A DNA stretch of 64,000 bases from Chlorocebus sabaeus (GCF_047675955.1 NC_132912.1:22046500-22110499); one strand, 5' to 3'. Positions 45,841 through 58,392 are shown, counted from the first letter of the stretch. Notes: generated by a model from the sequence alone, not told the origin. A program made the numbers and translations.

Positions 45841-48282
45841 CCTCAGGGCACAAGAACAAAATATTAAATATATAAACTGTGTTGTAATATAAGGTTATAT
45901 AGTATATGAGTATTGGTATTGCTGTTAAATATACATAACTAATTTAAGTGTATAATTAGTTGAAGAGTCATAATGACAGCAAATTATTTCTTAAAATAAA
46001 CTGAATCCTAAAAACATTTTTCTTTCAAGTAAAAACTTTGCCATGAAATACCACATATTTTTAATTTTCCCACCAGGGATTAGAATGTATTTATAATCCA
46101 GGTTAGGGTTTGTAGTTTAAAGTTACCACAAGAGAGAACTTGTATAATTTTTACTTAAATTTAGCTAAGTCCATCTATAAACTAAAATGGTGTATTGAAA
46201 TTTTACATCAGATTTTAAAATTCCAATATAGAAAACTGTGTATTGGAAAACTGCCAAGATGCTGAGTTACACATCCTAAACTCTGTTAATTCAAAAAGTT
46301 TTAATCATCCTGGTTCAATTAATGTCTCTAAATAAATTATAAGTTAACAAAATGTTTGTCAAGCCAAACCCTGATCCTGGCTTGTCTCACTGTGAGGCAA
46401 GCAGTGGCCCCGGGCCAAGGACGCTGCATGCTCTCCGGCTGAAATATGAGCCGGGCTCCTGGGAGACCTGCAAAGCCTAAACAAACATCTGGGCCCTTCT
46501 AGCTGCTTACTATTTTCAGTTTTTATAACAGTCTTCTCTGGATTTCTAGATAAAAACAAAAATACTGTGTGCTTTTACTTAGAAGAGACAAAAAGATCTT
46601 TAGATCGAAGCTCTAATTTGGTTTCCATCAGTAACAATGCTTCTCTTTTTTTAACAAATTGTCTTTTGCCTCTGTAGTCCTTCCACTTCAATAATCTCTC
46701 TTCTCTTCTTTTTTTTCTCTTTCTGCATTTTGATTTCTTATTAAACTACTAAAGGGTGTTTAATTAATATCAATTAATGGCCAATCTGCGAATCCATCTG
46801 TCACAATAGTAGTTGTGCTTGGATAACCAACAATTTAACGTAGTAAACTGATTGGCAATCTACAGTGAGTCATTACCCTTCTAGCAGCGATAGTCTGCCT
46901 GGGGCATGCAGATGTGCTTGGTTTGCTTAGCACAGTGTTCTGTAAAAATTTGAATATGAGTGACGTTGAGTAGAATACACTTTTTTCAGTTGACACCAGG
47001 CCAAACAGTCTTAAAATCCTTTCACTTTTACCCTATCCGCATGGCCTGAGTTTGTATCTGGTTAAAATTTTCATGGAGAAAGACCCACAGAAGTTTCTCA
47101 AATGTGCCCCAAGGAGTTTTGAGGTTCAGCCCAGCATTGGGTACCTTTAATGGGCATTTCAGGTGATTCTGAGGGGGGTTAGCCTTGAGCCACACTGAAG
47201 AAACATCACCTAAAAGCTTTTCCAAATAGTCTTTACCTGTGTAGGTGTGTAACAAAAAATCAAAGCAAATCAAAAGAGTTTCTACATTATAATATTACAA
47301 TGAAAAGCAAGCTGCTAAGGTGAGTAAACGAGTGATCATGATGCACCTCATTCATTTGTCACTTCTCCTCTTGTAGATGCACTGAAGTCTTTATGAAAGA
47401 AAAAAAGTAAATACTTTAAAATGAATTTTATACAGAAAGCAGCAATAGGAGTGATGAGGTTGCCAAATTTGAAAACCATTTTCTTTTTTAGCACTCCTAA
47501 AGGTGACATATTATTTTTTTAGTTTAATTTCCTAAAACTTCATATAATGGAAAAACTTTTAAATCATAGTTTTTGTTAAGAAAAGAACATGATTCTCTTA
47601 ATTTTGTAATAAAGGGAGTAGTTGCTAAATTAAATCAAATTAAGTGATTTTAATCCTATTCCTCTAAATAAAATAAAATGATTGCCTTTTTAGGCTCTCA
47701 TAATATGAACAAATTTACCATTAAATCTAAATTAGGCAATGTCTTTGCATATAAAACACACCATTTACTACCACCATTCTTCTGAAAATTCCAGACAATT
47801 TTGTTTAAAATTGGTCTAGACATATTTTTTTAACTTGAAAGAGTAGGCAACATTTCTCTAAATGATTTTTCCTATTCCTTTTTTAAAAAGAAAGCTTTTT
47901 ACCCCTCATTTTTCAAAGTTGTGCACCTGAGAGTCACACACTATAGAAAAGGAGAAAAAGCAAAACATAAATTCACCCTTCTAGGAATAACTTTTAACAA
48001 TGTATAAGATAATATAAAAAATGATAAATCATAATATACATATAACATGAAATATTTATAAACATTTTTAAAGAATACCTTACAAAATTAAGAAATATTT
48101 GCATACTATACAAAAGCCACTAATAAACAAGCAAAATGCAAATTTCATAGAGCAGTAAAAAATAAAAAGTAAAATTTTTATTTCCCAAGTCAGTCCTGAT
48201 AGGTGGCTCTTTTTCTTCTCCCTTTTTAAAAGTTGTTCTAAGGGTTGACAGCATAACTTTAAATAATATACTTAGTGCTTTA
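45841..48282. other. Longest repeat-poor block in the window
   Basis: I recognise no transposable element in about 2.4 kb. A GC-rich island at about 46370-46500 contains several CpGs. It is followed at 46760-46785 by clustered TAATTA and ATTAAT homeodomain cores next to CCAAT. Frames of 66-82 codons have no support as exons. This is a candidate regulatory or conserved noncoding region. Confidence 0.5.
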
Positions 48283-48290
48283 ATTTTTTT

Positions 48291-48572
48291 CTTTTTTTGA
48301 GACAGGGTCTCTCTTTGTTGCCCAGGCTGGAATTTAGTGGCACAATCTGGGCTCACTGTAACCTCCACCTCTCAGGTTCAAGCGATTCTCCTGCCTCAGC
48401 CTCCTGAGTAACTGGAACTACAGGTGCCACCACACTGAGCTGATTTTTGTATTTTTAGTAGACAGAGTTTCAACATGTTTCCCAGGCTGGTCTCAAACTC
48501 CTGACCTCCAGTGATCTGCCTGCCTTGGCCTCCCAACGTGCTGGGATTACAGGTGTCAGCCATCACACCTGG
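48291..48572 (-). mobile_element. Alu (S/J intermediate), antisense
   Basis: Antisense dimeric Alu with several small deletions ('caggtgccaccacactgagc', 'tagtagacagagtttcaac'). The T-rich starts and flanks 'ttttttcctttt' make the duplication hard to define. Confidence 0.9.
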
Positions 48573-49438
48573 CCCTTTTTTCCTTTTAATTCAGGTTTAG
48601 CTTGCACACATTAAGTTACATACAAATCGTAAGTCAGTGCAAATAAAATTGAGACACACAACACCTGGAAAATCGGGTAACTCCCACCCTAATACTGCGC
48701 TTTACCAAGGGTCTTAGCAAACGGCACACCAGGAGATTATATCCCACACCTGGCCTGGAGGGTCCCACACACACGGAGCCTCCCTCACTGCTAGCACAGC
48801 AGTCTGAGATCTAACTGCAAGGCGGCAGCAAGGCTGTGGGAAGGGTGCCCGCCATTGCTGAGGCTTAAGTAGGTAAACAAAGCCGCCGGGAACCTTGAAT
48901 TGGGTGGAGCCCACTGCAGTTCAAGGAGGCCTGCCTGCCTCTGTAGACTCTACCTCTGGGGACAGGGCATAGCTAAAAAAAAAAGCAGCAGAAACCTCTG
49001 CAGATGTAAATGTCTCTGTCTGACAGCTTTGAAGACAGCAGTGGTTCTCCCAGCATGGAGGCTGAGATCTGAGAACGGAGAGACTGCCTGCTCAAGTGGG
49101 TCCCTGACCCCTCAGTAGACTAACTGGGAGACACCCCCCACTAGGTGCAGACCAACACCTCACACCTCACATGGCTGGGTACACCTCTGAGACGAAGCTT
49201 CCAGAGCAAGAATCAGACAGCAACACTCACTGTTCAGCAATATTCTATCTTCTGCAGCCTCCGCTGCTGATACCCAGGCAAACAGGGTCTGGAGTGGACC
49301 TCAAGCAAACTCCAGCAGACCTGCAGCTGAGGGTCCTGACTGTTAGAAGAAAAACGAACAAACAGAAAGGACACCCACACCAAAACCCCATTAGTATGTC
49401 TCCATCATCAAAGACCAAAGGCAGATAAAACCATAAAG

Positions 49439-50451
49439 ATGGGCAAAAGCAGTGCAGAAAAGCTAGACATTCAAAAAATCAGAGCGCATCTCCCCCTCCA
49501 AAGGAACACAGCTCATTGCCAGCAATGGAACAAAGCTGGATGGAGAACAACTTTGATGAGTTGAGAGAAGAAGGCTTCAGTCGATCAAACTTCTCAGAGC
49601 TAAAGAAGGAACTACGTAACCAGTGCAAAGAAACTAAAAACGTTGAAAAAATAATGGATGAATGGATAACTAGAATAATCAATGCAGAGAAGACCTTAAA
49701 ATAACTGATAGAGATGAAAACCATGACACGAGAACTGTGTGACAAATGCACAAGCTTCAGTAACTGACTTGATCAACTGGAAGAAAGAGTATCAGTGATT
49801 CAAGATCAAATGAATGAAATGAAGCGAGAAGTTTAAAGAAAAAAGAGTAAAAAGAAATGAACAAAGCCTTCAAGAAATATGGGATTATGTGAAAAGACCA
49901 AATCTACGTCTGATTGATGTGCCTGAAAGTGACGGGGAGAATGGAACCAAGTTGGAAGACACTCTGTAGGATATCATCCAGGAGAACTTCCCCAACCTAG
50001 TAAGGCAGGCCAACATTCAAATTCAGGGAATACAGAGAACACCACAAAGACACATCTCAAGAACAGCAACTCCAAGACACATAATTGTCAGATTCACCAA
50101 AGCTCAAATGAAGGAAAAAAATGTTAAGGGCAGCCAGAGAGAAAGGTCGGGTTACCCATAAAGGGAAGCCCATCAGACTAACAGCAGATCTCTCGGCAGA
50201 AACTCTACAAGCCAGAAGAGAGTGGGGGCCAATATTCAACATTCTTGAAGAAAAGAATTTTCAACCCAGAATTTCATATCCAGCCAAATTAAGTTTCATA
50301 AGTGAAGAAGAAATAAAATCCTTTACAAACAAGCAAATGCTTACAGATTTTTGTCACCACCAGGCCTGCCCTACAAGAGATCCTGAAGGAAGCACTAAAC
50401 ATGGAAAGGAACAAACGGTACCAGCCATTGCAAAAACATGCCAAAATGTAA
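49439..50451 (+). pseudogene. L1 ORF1 pseudogene
   Basis: ORF1 encodes the trimeric RNA-binding chaperone that packages L1 RNA. The start codon at 49439 opens 'MGKSSAEKLD', but the frame is lost within about 40 codons. The coiled-coil part is readable in another frame at 49516-49704 ('SWMENNFDELREEGFSRSN'). The conserved C-terminal part is readable at 50121-50345 ('KPIRLTADLSAETLQARRE', 'FQPRISYPAKLSFIS'). An extra T in the run near 50347-50351 shifts the last 33 codons. The native stop would be the TAA at 50449-50451. Total length is about 1.01 kb, normal for the family, but no functional protein is possible. Confidence 0.9.
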
Positions 50452-50502
50452 AATCCATCGATGCTATGAAGAAACTGAGCAAAATAACCAGCTAATATCA
50501 AA

Positions 50503-53500
50503 ATGACAGGATCAAGTTCACACATAACAATATTAACCTTAAATGTAAATGGACTAAATGGTCCAATTAAAAGACACAGACTGGCAAATTGGATAGAGTC
50601 AAGACCCATCAGTTTGCTGTGTTCAGGGGACCCATCTCACATGCAGAGACACACATAGGCTCAAAATAAAGGGATGGAAGAAGATCTACCAAGCAAATGG
50701 AAAACAAAAAAAGCAGGGGTTGCAATCCTAGTCTCTGATAAAACAGACTTTAAACCATCAAAGATCAAAAGAGACAAAGAAGGTCATTACAAAATGGTAA
50801 AGGGATCAATTCATCAAGAAGAGCTAACAATCCTAAATATATATGCACCTAATATGGGAGCACCCAGATAAAGCAAGTCCTTAGAGACTTACAAAGAGAC
50901 TTAGACTCCCATACAAAAATAATGGGAGATTTTAACACCCCACTGTCAACATTAGACAGATCAACGAGACAGAAAGTTAACAAGGATATCCAGGACTTGA
51001 ACTCAACTCTGCACCAAGCAGACCTAATAGATATCTACAGAACTCTCCACCCCAAATCAATAGAATATACATTCTTCTCAGCACCACATCGCACTTATTC
51101 CAAAATTGACCACATAGTTGGAAGTAAAGCACTCCTCAGCAAATGTACAGGAACAGAAATTATAACAAACTGTCTCTCAGACCACAGTGCAATCAAACTA
51201 GAACTCGGGACTAAGAAACTCAGTCAAAACCGCTCAACTACATGGAAACTGAACAACCTGCTCCTGAAGGAATGCTGGGTACCTATTGAAATGAAAGCAG
51301 AAATAAAGATGTTCTTTGAAACCAATGAGAACAAAGATACAACATATCAGAATCTTTGGGACACATTTAAAGCAATGTGTAGAGGGAAACTTATAGCACT
51401 ATATGCCCACAAGTGAAAGCAGAAAAGATCTAAAATTGACACCCTAACATCACAATTAAAAGAACTAGAGAAGCAAGAGCAAACACACTCAAAAGTTAGC
51501 AGAAGGCAAGAAATAACTAAGATCATAGCAGAACTGAAGGAGATAGAGACACCAAAAAACCTCTAAAAAATCAAGGAATCCAGGAGCTGTTTTTTTGAAA
51601 AGATCAACAAAATTGATAGACTGCTAGCAAGACTAATAAAGAAGAAAAGAGAGAAGAATCAAATAAACGCAATAAAAAATGATAAAGGGGATATCACCAC
51701 TGATACCACAGAAATACAAACTACCATCAGAGAATACTATAAACACCTCTGCACAAATAAACTAGAAAGCCTAGAAGAAATGGATAATTTCCTGGACACT
51801 TACACTCTCCCAAGGCTAAACCAGGAAGAAGTTGAATCCCTGAAGAGACCAACAGCAGGCTCTGAAATTGAGGCAATAATTAATAGCCTACCAACCAAAA
51901 AAAGTCCAGGACCAGAAGGATTCACAGCTGAATTCTACCAGAGGTAAAAGGAGGAGCTGGTACCATTCCTTCTGAAACTATTCCAATCAACAGAAAAAGA
52001 GGGAATCCTCCCTAATGCATTTTATGAGGCCAGCATCATCCTGATACCAAAGCCTGGCAGAGACACAACAAAATAAGAGAATTTTAGACCAATATCCCTG
52101 ATGAACATCGATGCAAAAATCCTCAATAAAATACTGGAAAACCGAATCCAGCAGCACATCAAAAAGCTTATCCACCATGATCAAGTGGGCATCATCCCTG
52201 GGATGCAAGGCTGGTTCAACATATGCAAATCAATAAATGTAATCCAGCATATAAACAGAACCAATGACAAAAACCACATGATTATCTCAATAGATGCAGA
52301 AAAGGCCTTTGACAAAATTCAACAGCCCTTCATGCTAAAAATTCTCAATAAATTTGGTATTGATGGAACATATCTCAAAATAATAAGAGCTATTTATGAC
52401 AAACCCACAGCCAATATCATACTGAATGGGCAAAAACTGGAAGCATTCCCTTTGAAAACTGGCACAAGACAGGGATGCCCTCTCTCACCACTCCTATTCA
52501 TCATAGTGTTGGAAGTTCTGGCTAGGGCAATCAGGCAAGAGAAAGAAATCAAGGGTATTCAGTTAGGAAAAGAAGAAATCAAATTGTCTCTGTCTGCAGA
52601 TGACATGACTGTATATTTAGAAAACCCCATCATCTCAGTCCCAAATCTCCTTAAGCTGATAAGCTACTTCAGAAAAGACTCAGGATACAAAATCAATGTG
52701 CAAAAATCACAAGCATTCTTATACACCAGTAACAGACAAACAGAGAGCCAAATCATGAATGAACTCCCATTCACAATAGCTTCAAAAAGGATAAAATACC
52801 TAGGAATCCAACTTATAAGGTATGTAAAGGACCTCTTCAAGGAGAACTACAAACCACTGCTCAGTGAAATAAAAGAGGACACAAACAAATGGAAGAACAT
52901 ACCATGCTCATGGATAGGAAGAATCAATATTGTGAAAATGGCCATACTGCCCAAGGTAATTTATAGATTCAATGCCATCCCCATTAAGCTACCAATGACT
53001 TTCTTCATAAAATTGGAAAAAACTGCTTTAAAGTTCATATGGAACCAAAAAAGAGCCCGCATTGCCAAGACAATCCTAAGCCAAAAGAACAAAGCTGGAG
53101 GCATCATGCTACCTGACTTCAAACTATACTACAAGGCTATAGTAACCAAAACAGCATGGTACTGGTACCCAAACAGAGATATAGACCAATGGAACAGAAT
53201 ACAGCCCTCAGAAAGAATACCACACATCTACAGCCATCTGATCTTTGACAAACCTGACAAAAACAAGCAATGGGGAAAGGATTCCCTATTTAATAAATGG
53301 TGCTGGGAAAATTGGCTAGCCATAAATAGAAAGCAGAACTGGATCCTTTCCTTACTCCTTATACGAAAATTAATTCAAGATAGATTAGAGACTTAAATGT
53401 TAGACCCAAAACCATAAAAACCCTAGAAGAAAACCTAGCTAATACCATTCAGGACATAGGCACGGGCAAGGACTTCATGTCTAAAACACCAAAAGCAATG

Positions 53501-54666
53501 GCAACAAAAGCCAAAGTTGACAAATGGGATCTAATTAAACTAAAGAACTTCTGCACAGCAAAAGAAACTACCATCAGAGTGAACAGGCAGCCTACAGAAT
53601 GGGAGAAAATTTTTGCAATCTACTCATCTGACAAAGGACTAAAATCCAGAATCTACAAGGAATTCAAACAAATTTACAAGAAAAAAACAAACAACCCCAT
53701 CAAAAAGTGGGCAAAGGATATGAACAGACACTTCTCAAAAGACGACATTTATGCAGCCAACAGACACATGAAAAAATGCTTATCATCACTGGTCATCAGA
53801 GAAACGCAAATCAAAACCACAATGAGATACCATCTCACACCAGTTAGAATGGAGATCATTAAAAAGTCAGGCAACACTAGATGCTGAAGAGGATCGGAGA
53901 AACAGGAACACTTTTACATTTACACTGTTGGTGGGAGTGTAAATTAGTTCAACCATTGTGGAAGATAGTGTGGCAATTCCTCAAGGAACTAGAACTAGAA
54001 AAACCATTTGACCCAGCGAACCCATTACTGAGTATATACCCAAATGATTATAAATCATGCTACTCTAAAGACACATGCACACATATGTTTATTGCGGCAC
54101 TGTTCACAATAGCAAAGACTTGGAACCAACCCAAATGTCCATCAATGATAGACTGGATTAAGAAAATGTGGTATATATGCACCATGGTATACTCTGCAAC
54201 CATAATGAGTTCATGGCCGAGCGGGATGGCTCATGCCTGCAATCCCAGCACTTTGCCTGGGAGGCCGAGGCAAGTGGATCATGAGGTCAGGAGATCAAGA
54301 CCATCTTGGCAAACAGTTGAACCCCATCTCTACTAAAAATGCAAAAAATTACCTGGGCGTGGTGGCGGGTGCCTGTAGTCCCAGCCACTTGGGAGGCTGA
54401 GGCAGGAGAATGGCGTGAACCTGGGAGGCAGAGGTTGCAGCGAGCCGAGTTCGTGCCACTGCACTCCAGTCTGGGCAACGAAGCAAGACTCCGTCTCAAA
54501 AAAAAAAAAAAAAAAACCAAAAAAAAAAAAAAACAAAACAGAAAAAAAAGGATGAGTTCATGTCTTTGCAGGGACATGGATGAAGCTGGAAACCATCATT
54601 CTCAGCAAACTAACACAATGACAGAAAACCAAACACTGCATGTTCTCACTCATAGGTGGGAATTGA
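50503..54666 (+). pseudogene. L1 ORF2 pseudogene with AluY insertion
   Basis: ORF2 starts at the ATG at 50503 and the family stop is at 54664-54666. The first frame ends at 50656, in the endonuclease, after a frameshift. Readable parts are the endonuclease middle and end at 50922-51416 (MGDFNTPLSTLDRS, YSKIDHIVG, LSDHSAIKLELG) and a 431-codon reverse transcriptase block at 52101-53396. That block has motif A (SIDAEKAFDKIQ) and motif B (TRQGCPLSPLLF), but motif C reads LSADDMTVY, so the usual phenylalanine of FADD is serine. C-terminal pieces lie at 53477-53887 and 53881-54336. Stops, frameshifts and an AluY make it non-functional. Confidence 0.92.
54215..54549 (+). mobile_element. AluY inserted in L1 ORF2
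   Basis: Sense Alu with the AluY words 'gtggatcatgaggtcaggag' and 'ggagaatggcgtgaacctgg'. It carries a small duplication 'gcctgggaggccgagg' in the left arm and a composite A/C tail. The L1 word 'atgagttcat' flanks both sides (54205-54214 and about 54551-54560). The left flank has lost the A run that precedes this word in L1. Confidence 0.92.
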
Positions 54667-54895
54667 ACAATAGGAACACTTGGACACAGGGTGGGGAACA
54701 TCACACACTGGGACCTATCAGGGGGTCGGGGGGCTGGGGGAGGGATAGCAGTAGGAGAAAAACCTAATGTAAATGGTGAGTTGATGGGTGCAGCAAACCA
54801 ACATGGCACATGTACACCTATGTAACAAACCTGCATGTTGTGCACATGTACCCTAGAACTTGAAGTATAATAAAAATAAATAAAATAAAATTCAG

Positions 54896-55985
54896 CCATG
54901 CTTTAGGTATATCAGTGATTTATTGTTTTATTATTGTGCAATATTCCATTATATGATTATATCACAATTTATCCATTATATTGTTGGACTGTTTCCAGTT
55001 TTCAACTATTATGAATAATACTGCTATGGCCATCCTTGAACTTGTCATTTTGTGGACATAAGCATTCATATCTTTTGGTTAGGTAACAATGAGTTGAACT
55101 TATCATATTTTTTTGGGTCCTGTCTAAGAAATCCTTATATATTCCCAAGTCATGAAAATATTCTCTGATGTTTTCTTGTAGAGGGCTTGTTGTGTTACAC
55201 TTCACATTTGGGTCTAAGATCTATCTTGAACATTTTTGTGTACAATGTGAAGTAGAGGTCAAGATTCTTTTTGTTCTTCCAAGTGTGTATCCACTTGACC
55301 CATCATTCTTTCTCCCACTGAAGTGTAGTATGACCTCTGAGGTAACCATATATACATCGATGTGTTGCTCAGATGTCAGTTGCATTCCATGTATCTGCTT
55401 ATTTGAATGTCACCACCGCACTTTCTTAACCACACTAATTTTATGACTGTAGACATCTAGTAGTTAAAGCCCTCCATTTGAGTTCTTCAGGATTGGCCTG
55501 GCTATTTAGGTCTCATGTATTTCCATATAAATTTTAGAATTACTTTGTCAGTTTTCACAAGTAACCTGTTAGAATTGTGCTTGAGAGGTAATTGAATTTA
55601 TAGATAAATTTGGGCAAAATTGACATTTTAATCTGTGAGCATCATGTTATCACTCTATTTAAAAATTATTAACTTTAATTTTCCTCAGCAATGTTTTGCA
55701 GTTGCAGTGTCAAAATATTGTGGGTTTTTTTGTTAAATATGTTCCTTGGCCTTTAACTTTTGTGTGGGTGTGCTATTTTATTTTAGATTTTATACGGTGT
55801 TTCTTTTCCATTTTTTTTTAACATGGAGAAATAACATTGATTTTTATATATTGACCCTGTATCTTGCAACTTTGCTAAATTCTTATTCTCATAACTTATT
55901 TGGAGATTATTTTATACTTTCTCTGTACATGTCATGTCACCTACATCATGCCATCTGCAAATAATGATAGCCTTATGTCAAGAAC
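54896..55985 (-). mobile_element. Old L1M ORF2 segment, antisense
   Basis: Antisense L1M landmarks: 'caatattccattatatgatt', 'gtttccagttttcaactatt', 'cactaattttatgactgtag', 'gagttcttcaggattggcct', 'gtatcttgcaactttgctaa', 'tgccatctgcaaataatgat'. It is heavily diverged. It was the target of the L1PA immediately upstream. Confidence 0.75.
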
Positions 55986-56917
55986 AGGGAAGGGTTTGAG
56001 ATTTTATGCTACTTGCAGGTTACCAAGTTAGCTTGCCACTATTTCATGGATGCTAACAGAGACATGAGACTCCTGCATCAAGATGACTTTATTACTCACA
56101 GCAAAAACAGTGTCTAGAGTGTGAACATGTTTGTATCAGTTCCAAGCCCCAGTTTGTAGGGTACAATGTAGACAGGCCTAGATAAATGCCCCACCCCGAC
56201 CCCTACAGTGGGCTATGTTACAGAAAGGAACACTGAGTGTGGCAAACCTTCTATTTCATAGCAGCCAGTAACCAAAGCTTCTTCTTGTCTCGGAAGGACA
56301 TATTATCTCATTCTTCAAGGTTGCTTGCCACAAATGCAACTGTAAAGAATGGTCAGAGCCTTAGCAAACTCAACAAGATGTGTAGGAACAGGAGAGACCC
56401 ATGGGAAGAGTGTCTTCCAACGCTACCACTCAGTTTCACATCATCTTGGCTTCTACATGATTTTCACAGAGTATGCTATCCTGTTGGCTGCTTTGATAAA
56501 CCTGACCAACACAGCCTACCACTAAATCTGTTCAAGTTTTCTCACATAGCATTTAGTTAAAGCTGCTGGTGACAGGACTCTATGCAGCAGAATAAGGCCA
56601 GACTTCAGGACTGATCTCAGTCATGTCTACAAGTGTCCTGGATTTATCCAATAAACCATCAGGGCCTACCTTGGAGAGCCAAGTGGTTTTCTCCTTAAGA
56701 CTCTGTATTTATCTTTCCAGTTGGCCCAAGGCATTAATCCATGTACAGAATGAATTAGCACTAGCAGAGACCCTGTCTTGGCAGGGGGATGTCTAGGACA
56801 AGTCCATCATCCATCACAACTCTGGCCAGTGACATAAAGCTGGCCTTCTAGAAAGCGGATGCCTTCTGGAACCAGATGGTATCATTGATTACCTCAGCTA
56901 AAATCAAGGACTCATTT

Positions 56918-57170
56918 CTCCTTTCCTTCCTTCCTTCTTTCCTTCCTTCCTTCCTTTCTTCCTTCCTTCCTTCCTTCCTTCCTTCCTTCCTTCCTTCCTT
57001 CCTTCCTTCCTTCCTTCCTTCCTTCCTTCCTTCCTTCCCTCCTTCCCTTCTTCCGTCCCTCCCTCCCTCCCTCCCTCCCTCCCTCCCTCCCTCCCTCCCT
57101 CCTTCCTTCCTTCCTTCCTTCCTTCCTTCCTTCCTTCCTTCCTTCCTTCCTTCCTTCCTTCCTTCCTTCC
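56918..57170. repeat. (TTCC)n-(CCCT)n-(TTCC)n compound microsatellite
   Basis: Two long uninterrupted TTCC arrays, about 20 units at 56959-57038 and about 17 units at 57103-57170, flank about 11 units of CCCT at 57057-57100. On the minus strand these are GGAA arrays around a GGGA array. The unit grew next to the antisense Alu tail at 57190-57205. The 123- and 90-codon frames across it are pure repeat translations. Confidence 0.98.
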
Positions 57171-57203
57171 TCTCATCTCTGCTCTCTTTCTTTCTTCTTT
57201 TTC

Positions 57204-57361
57204 TTTTCTTTTTTTTGAGATGGGGTCTTACTTGTTGCCCAGGCTGAAATGCAGTGGTGGGATCCTAGCTCACTGCAGCCTCCACCTCCCACACTCAAGT
57301 GATCCTCCCATCTCAGCCTCCCGAGTAGCTGGGACTACAGGCATGCACCACCATGCCCAGC
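57204..57361 (-). mobile_element. Alu monomer or truncated AluJ, antisense
   Basis: One arm only: 'gagatggggtcttacttgt', 'ctcactgcagcctccacct', ending 'ccaccatgcccagcctctt'. Its poly-T and T/C-rich tail merges with the microsatellite to the left, which probably arose from that tail. Confidence 0.85.
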
Positions 57362-58392
57362 CTCTTACTACCTTTTCTAACCTAATGATTCATCACAGAG
57401 ATAATTGCCTACAGGGTATACATAAATGAGCCAGTTATCCCTCAGGGGAGCTTCCCTTTGTACTTGAGGGTAGTCTTATTTCAGAAAGATACCTGCAGTT
57501 CCCCGTGAGCTCCGTGATCCAGTAGTGTTTCCTTAGCACTTGAAGGTCTTGTATGACCACCCCTAGCGTGCGAGTTGCCATGGTCTTGCAGGCAGACAAG
57601 TTGATGCTTGGCCTCCACACTAGAAGTACAGCCCTAGTAGCAAACATGGTACCCCTGGAAAGAAGGTTATGCTTACAGTTGCTGGAGCCCACTAGGTAGG
57701 ACCCTCATTAATTGGAGGGTACAGGTTGGCAGCGCCTCCAGTGTGGCCTTTTGGCCAGCTGATAGGCTTTAAGGTTCTCAATTTAGTTTAAATAATAGAG
57801 TCTGTCCTGTTTTGCCACCAGCCAGATACCATGGACTGACTAAGCAATGGCTATGGGAATGTGGGTGGGGAAGACATCTGGAAGTGTGGGGAAGACATCT
57901 GGAAGTGTGGACAAGAGTTCTGTGTGGGTAGTCCAGGACCTGGGGTCATCCCTTGCGGTTTCCAATAGACATCTCAGTAAAGTTAAGGGGAACAGCATCT
58001 AATAGTGGTAAGAGCCATTTAGCGAGAGTTACAGATCCAGCAATTATATTTAAGGCACTTGCAGTTTTGCAGAGCCAGACCAAGGTATTTTCCTTCATAA
58101 GAAAGTTTTGTGGGGCTGGGGGGATTCTGAAAGACAAAAGATGATTAATGTCCTTCTCTCCCCTGTACCTTCTGAGGTCCTAGGGTGTGTTCCTTCCTAG
58201 GGTGTGAGGTCCTAGGGTGTGTACTTCCCCAGCGGTGGGGTCACTACTCTCCACCACCACGAAGATGCTAAGTACCATTCCAACTGCTGTAACTTCAGAT
58301 CTTCTCCAGCTATCTTCTACTCGCACCCAAACCTTTTGTCCAGAGGGGTCAGGAGCAAGATGGACAAGGCAGTTTTCATAAAATGTATATAG

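Larger units (their letters stand above)
48654..54882 (+). mobile_element. Nearly full-length L1PA, sense
   Basis: In order the element has about 785 bp of 5' UTR (first recognisable word 'cacctggaaaatcgggtaac'), ORF1, a 51-bp spacer, ORF2, a 3' UTR with a G-rich tract at 54719-54742, and an A-rich end. Flanks 'aaataaaattgag' (48641-48653) and 'aaataaaattcag' (54883-54895) are a 13-bp target-site duplication with one mismatch. The extreme 5' end of the 5' UTR, where the main promoter lies, is missing. A later AluY interrupts the ORF2 end. The host is older antisense L1M. Confidence 0.93.

Noticed and set aside
56876..57247. 123-codon frame rich in Pro, Ser, Leu and Phe, and a 90-codon Arg/Lys/Gly/Glu frame on the other strand
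   Set aside because: Both are direct translations of the TTCC/CCCT microsatellite, not proteins.
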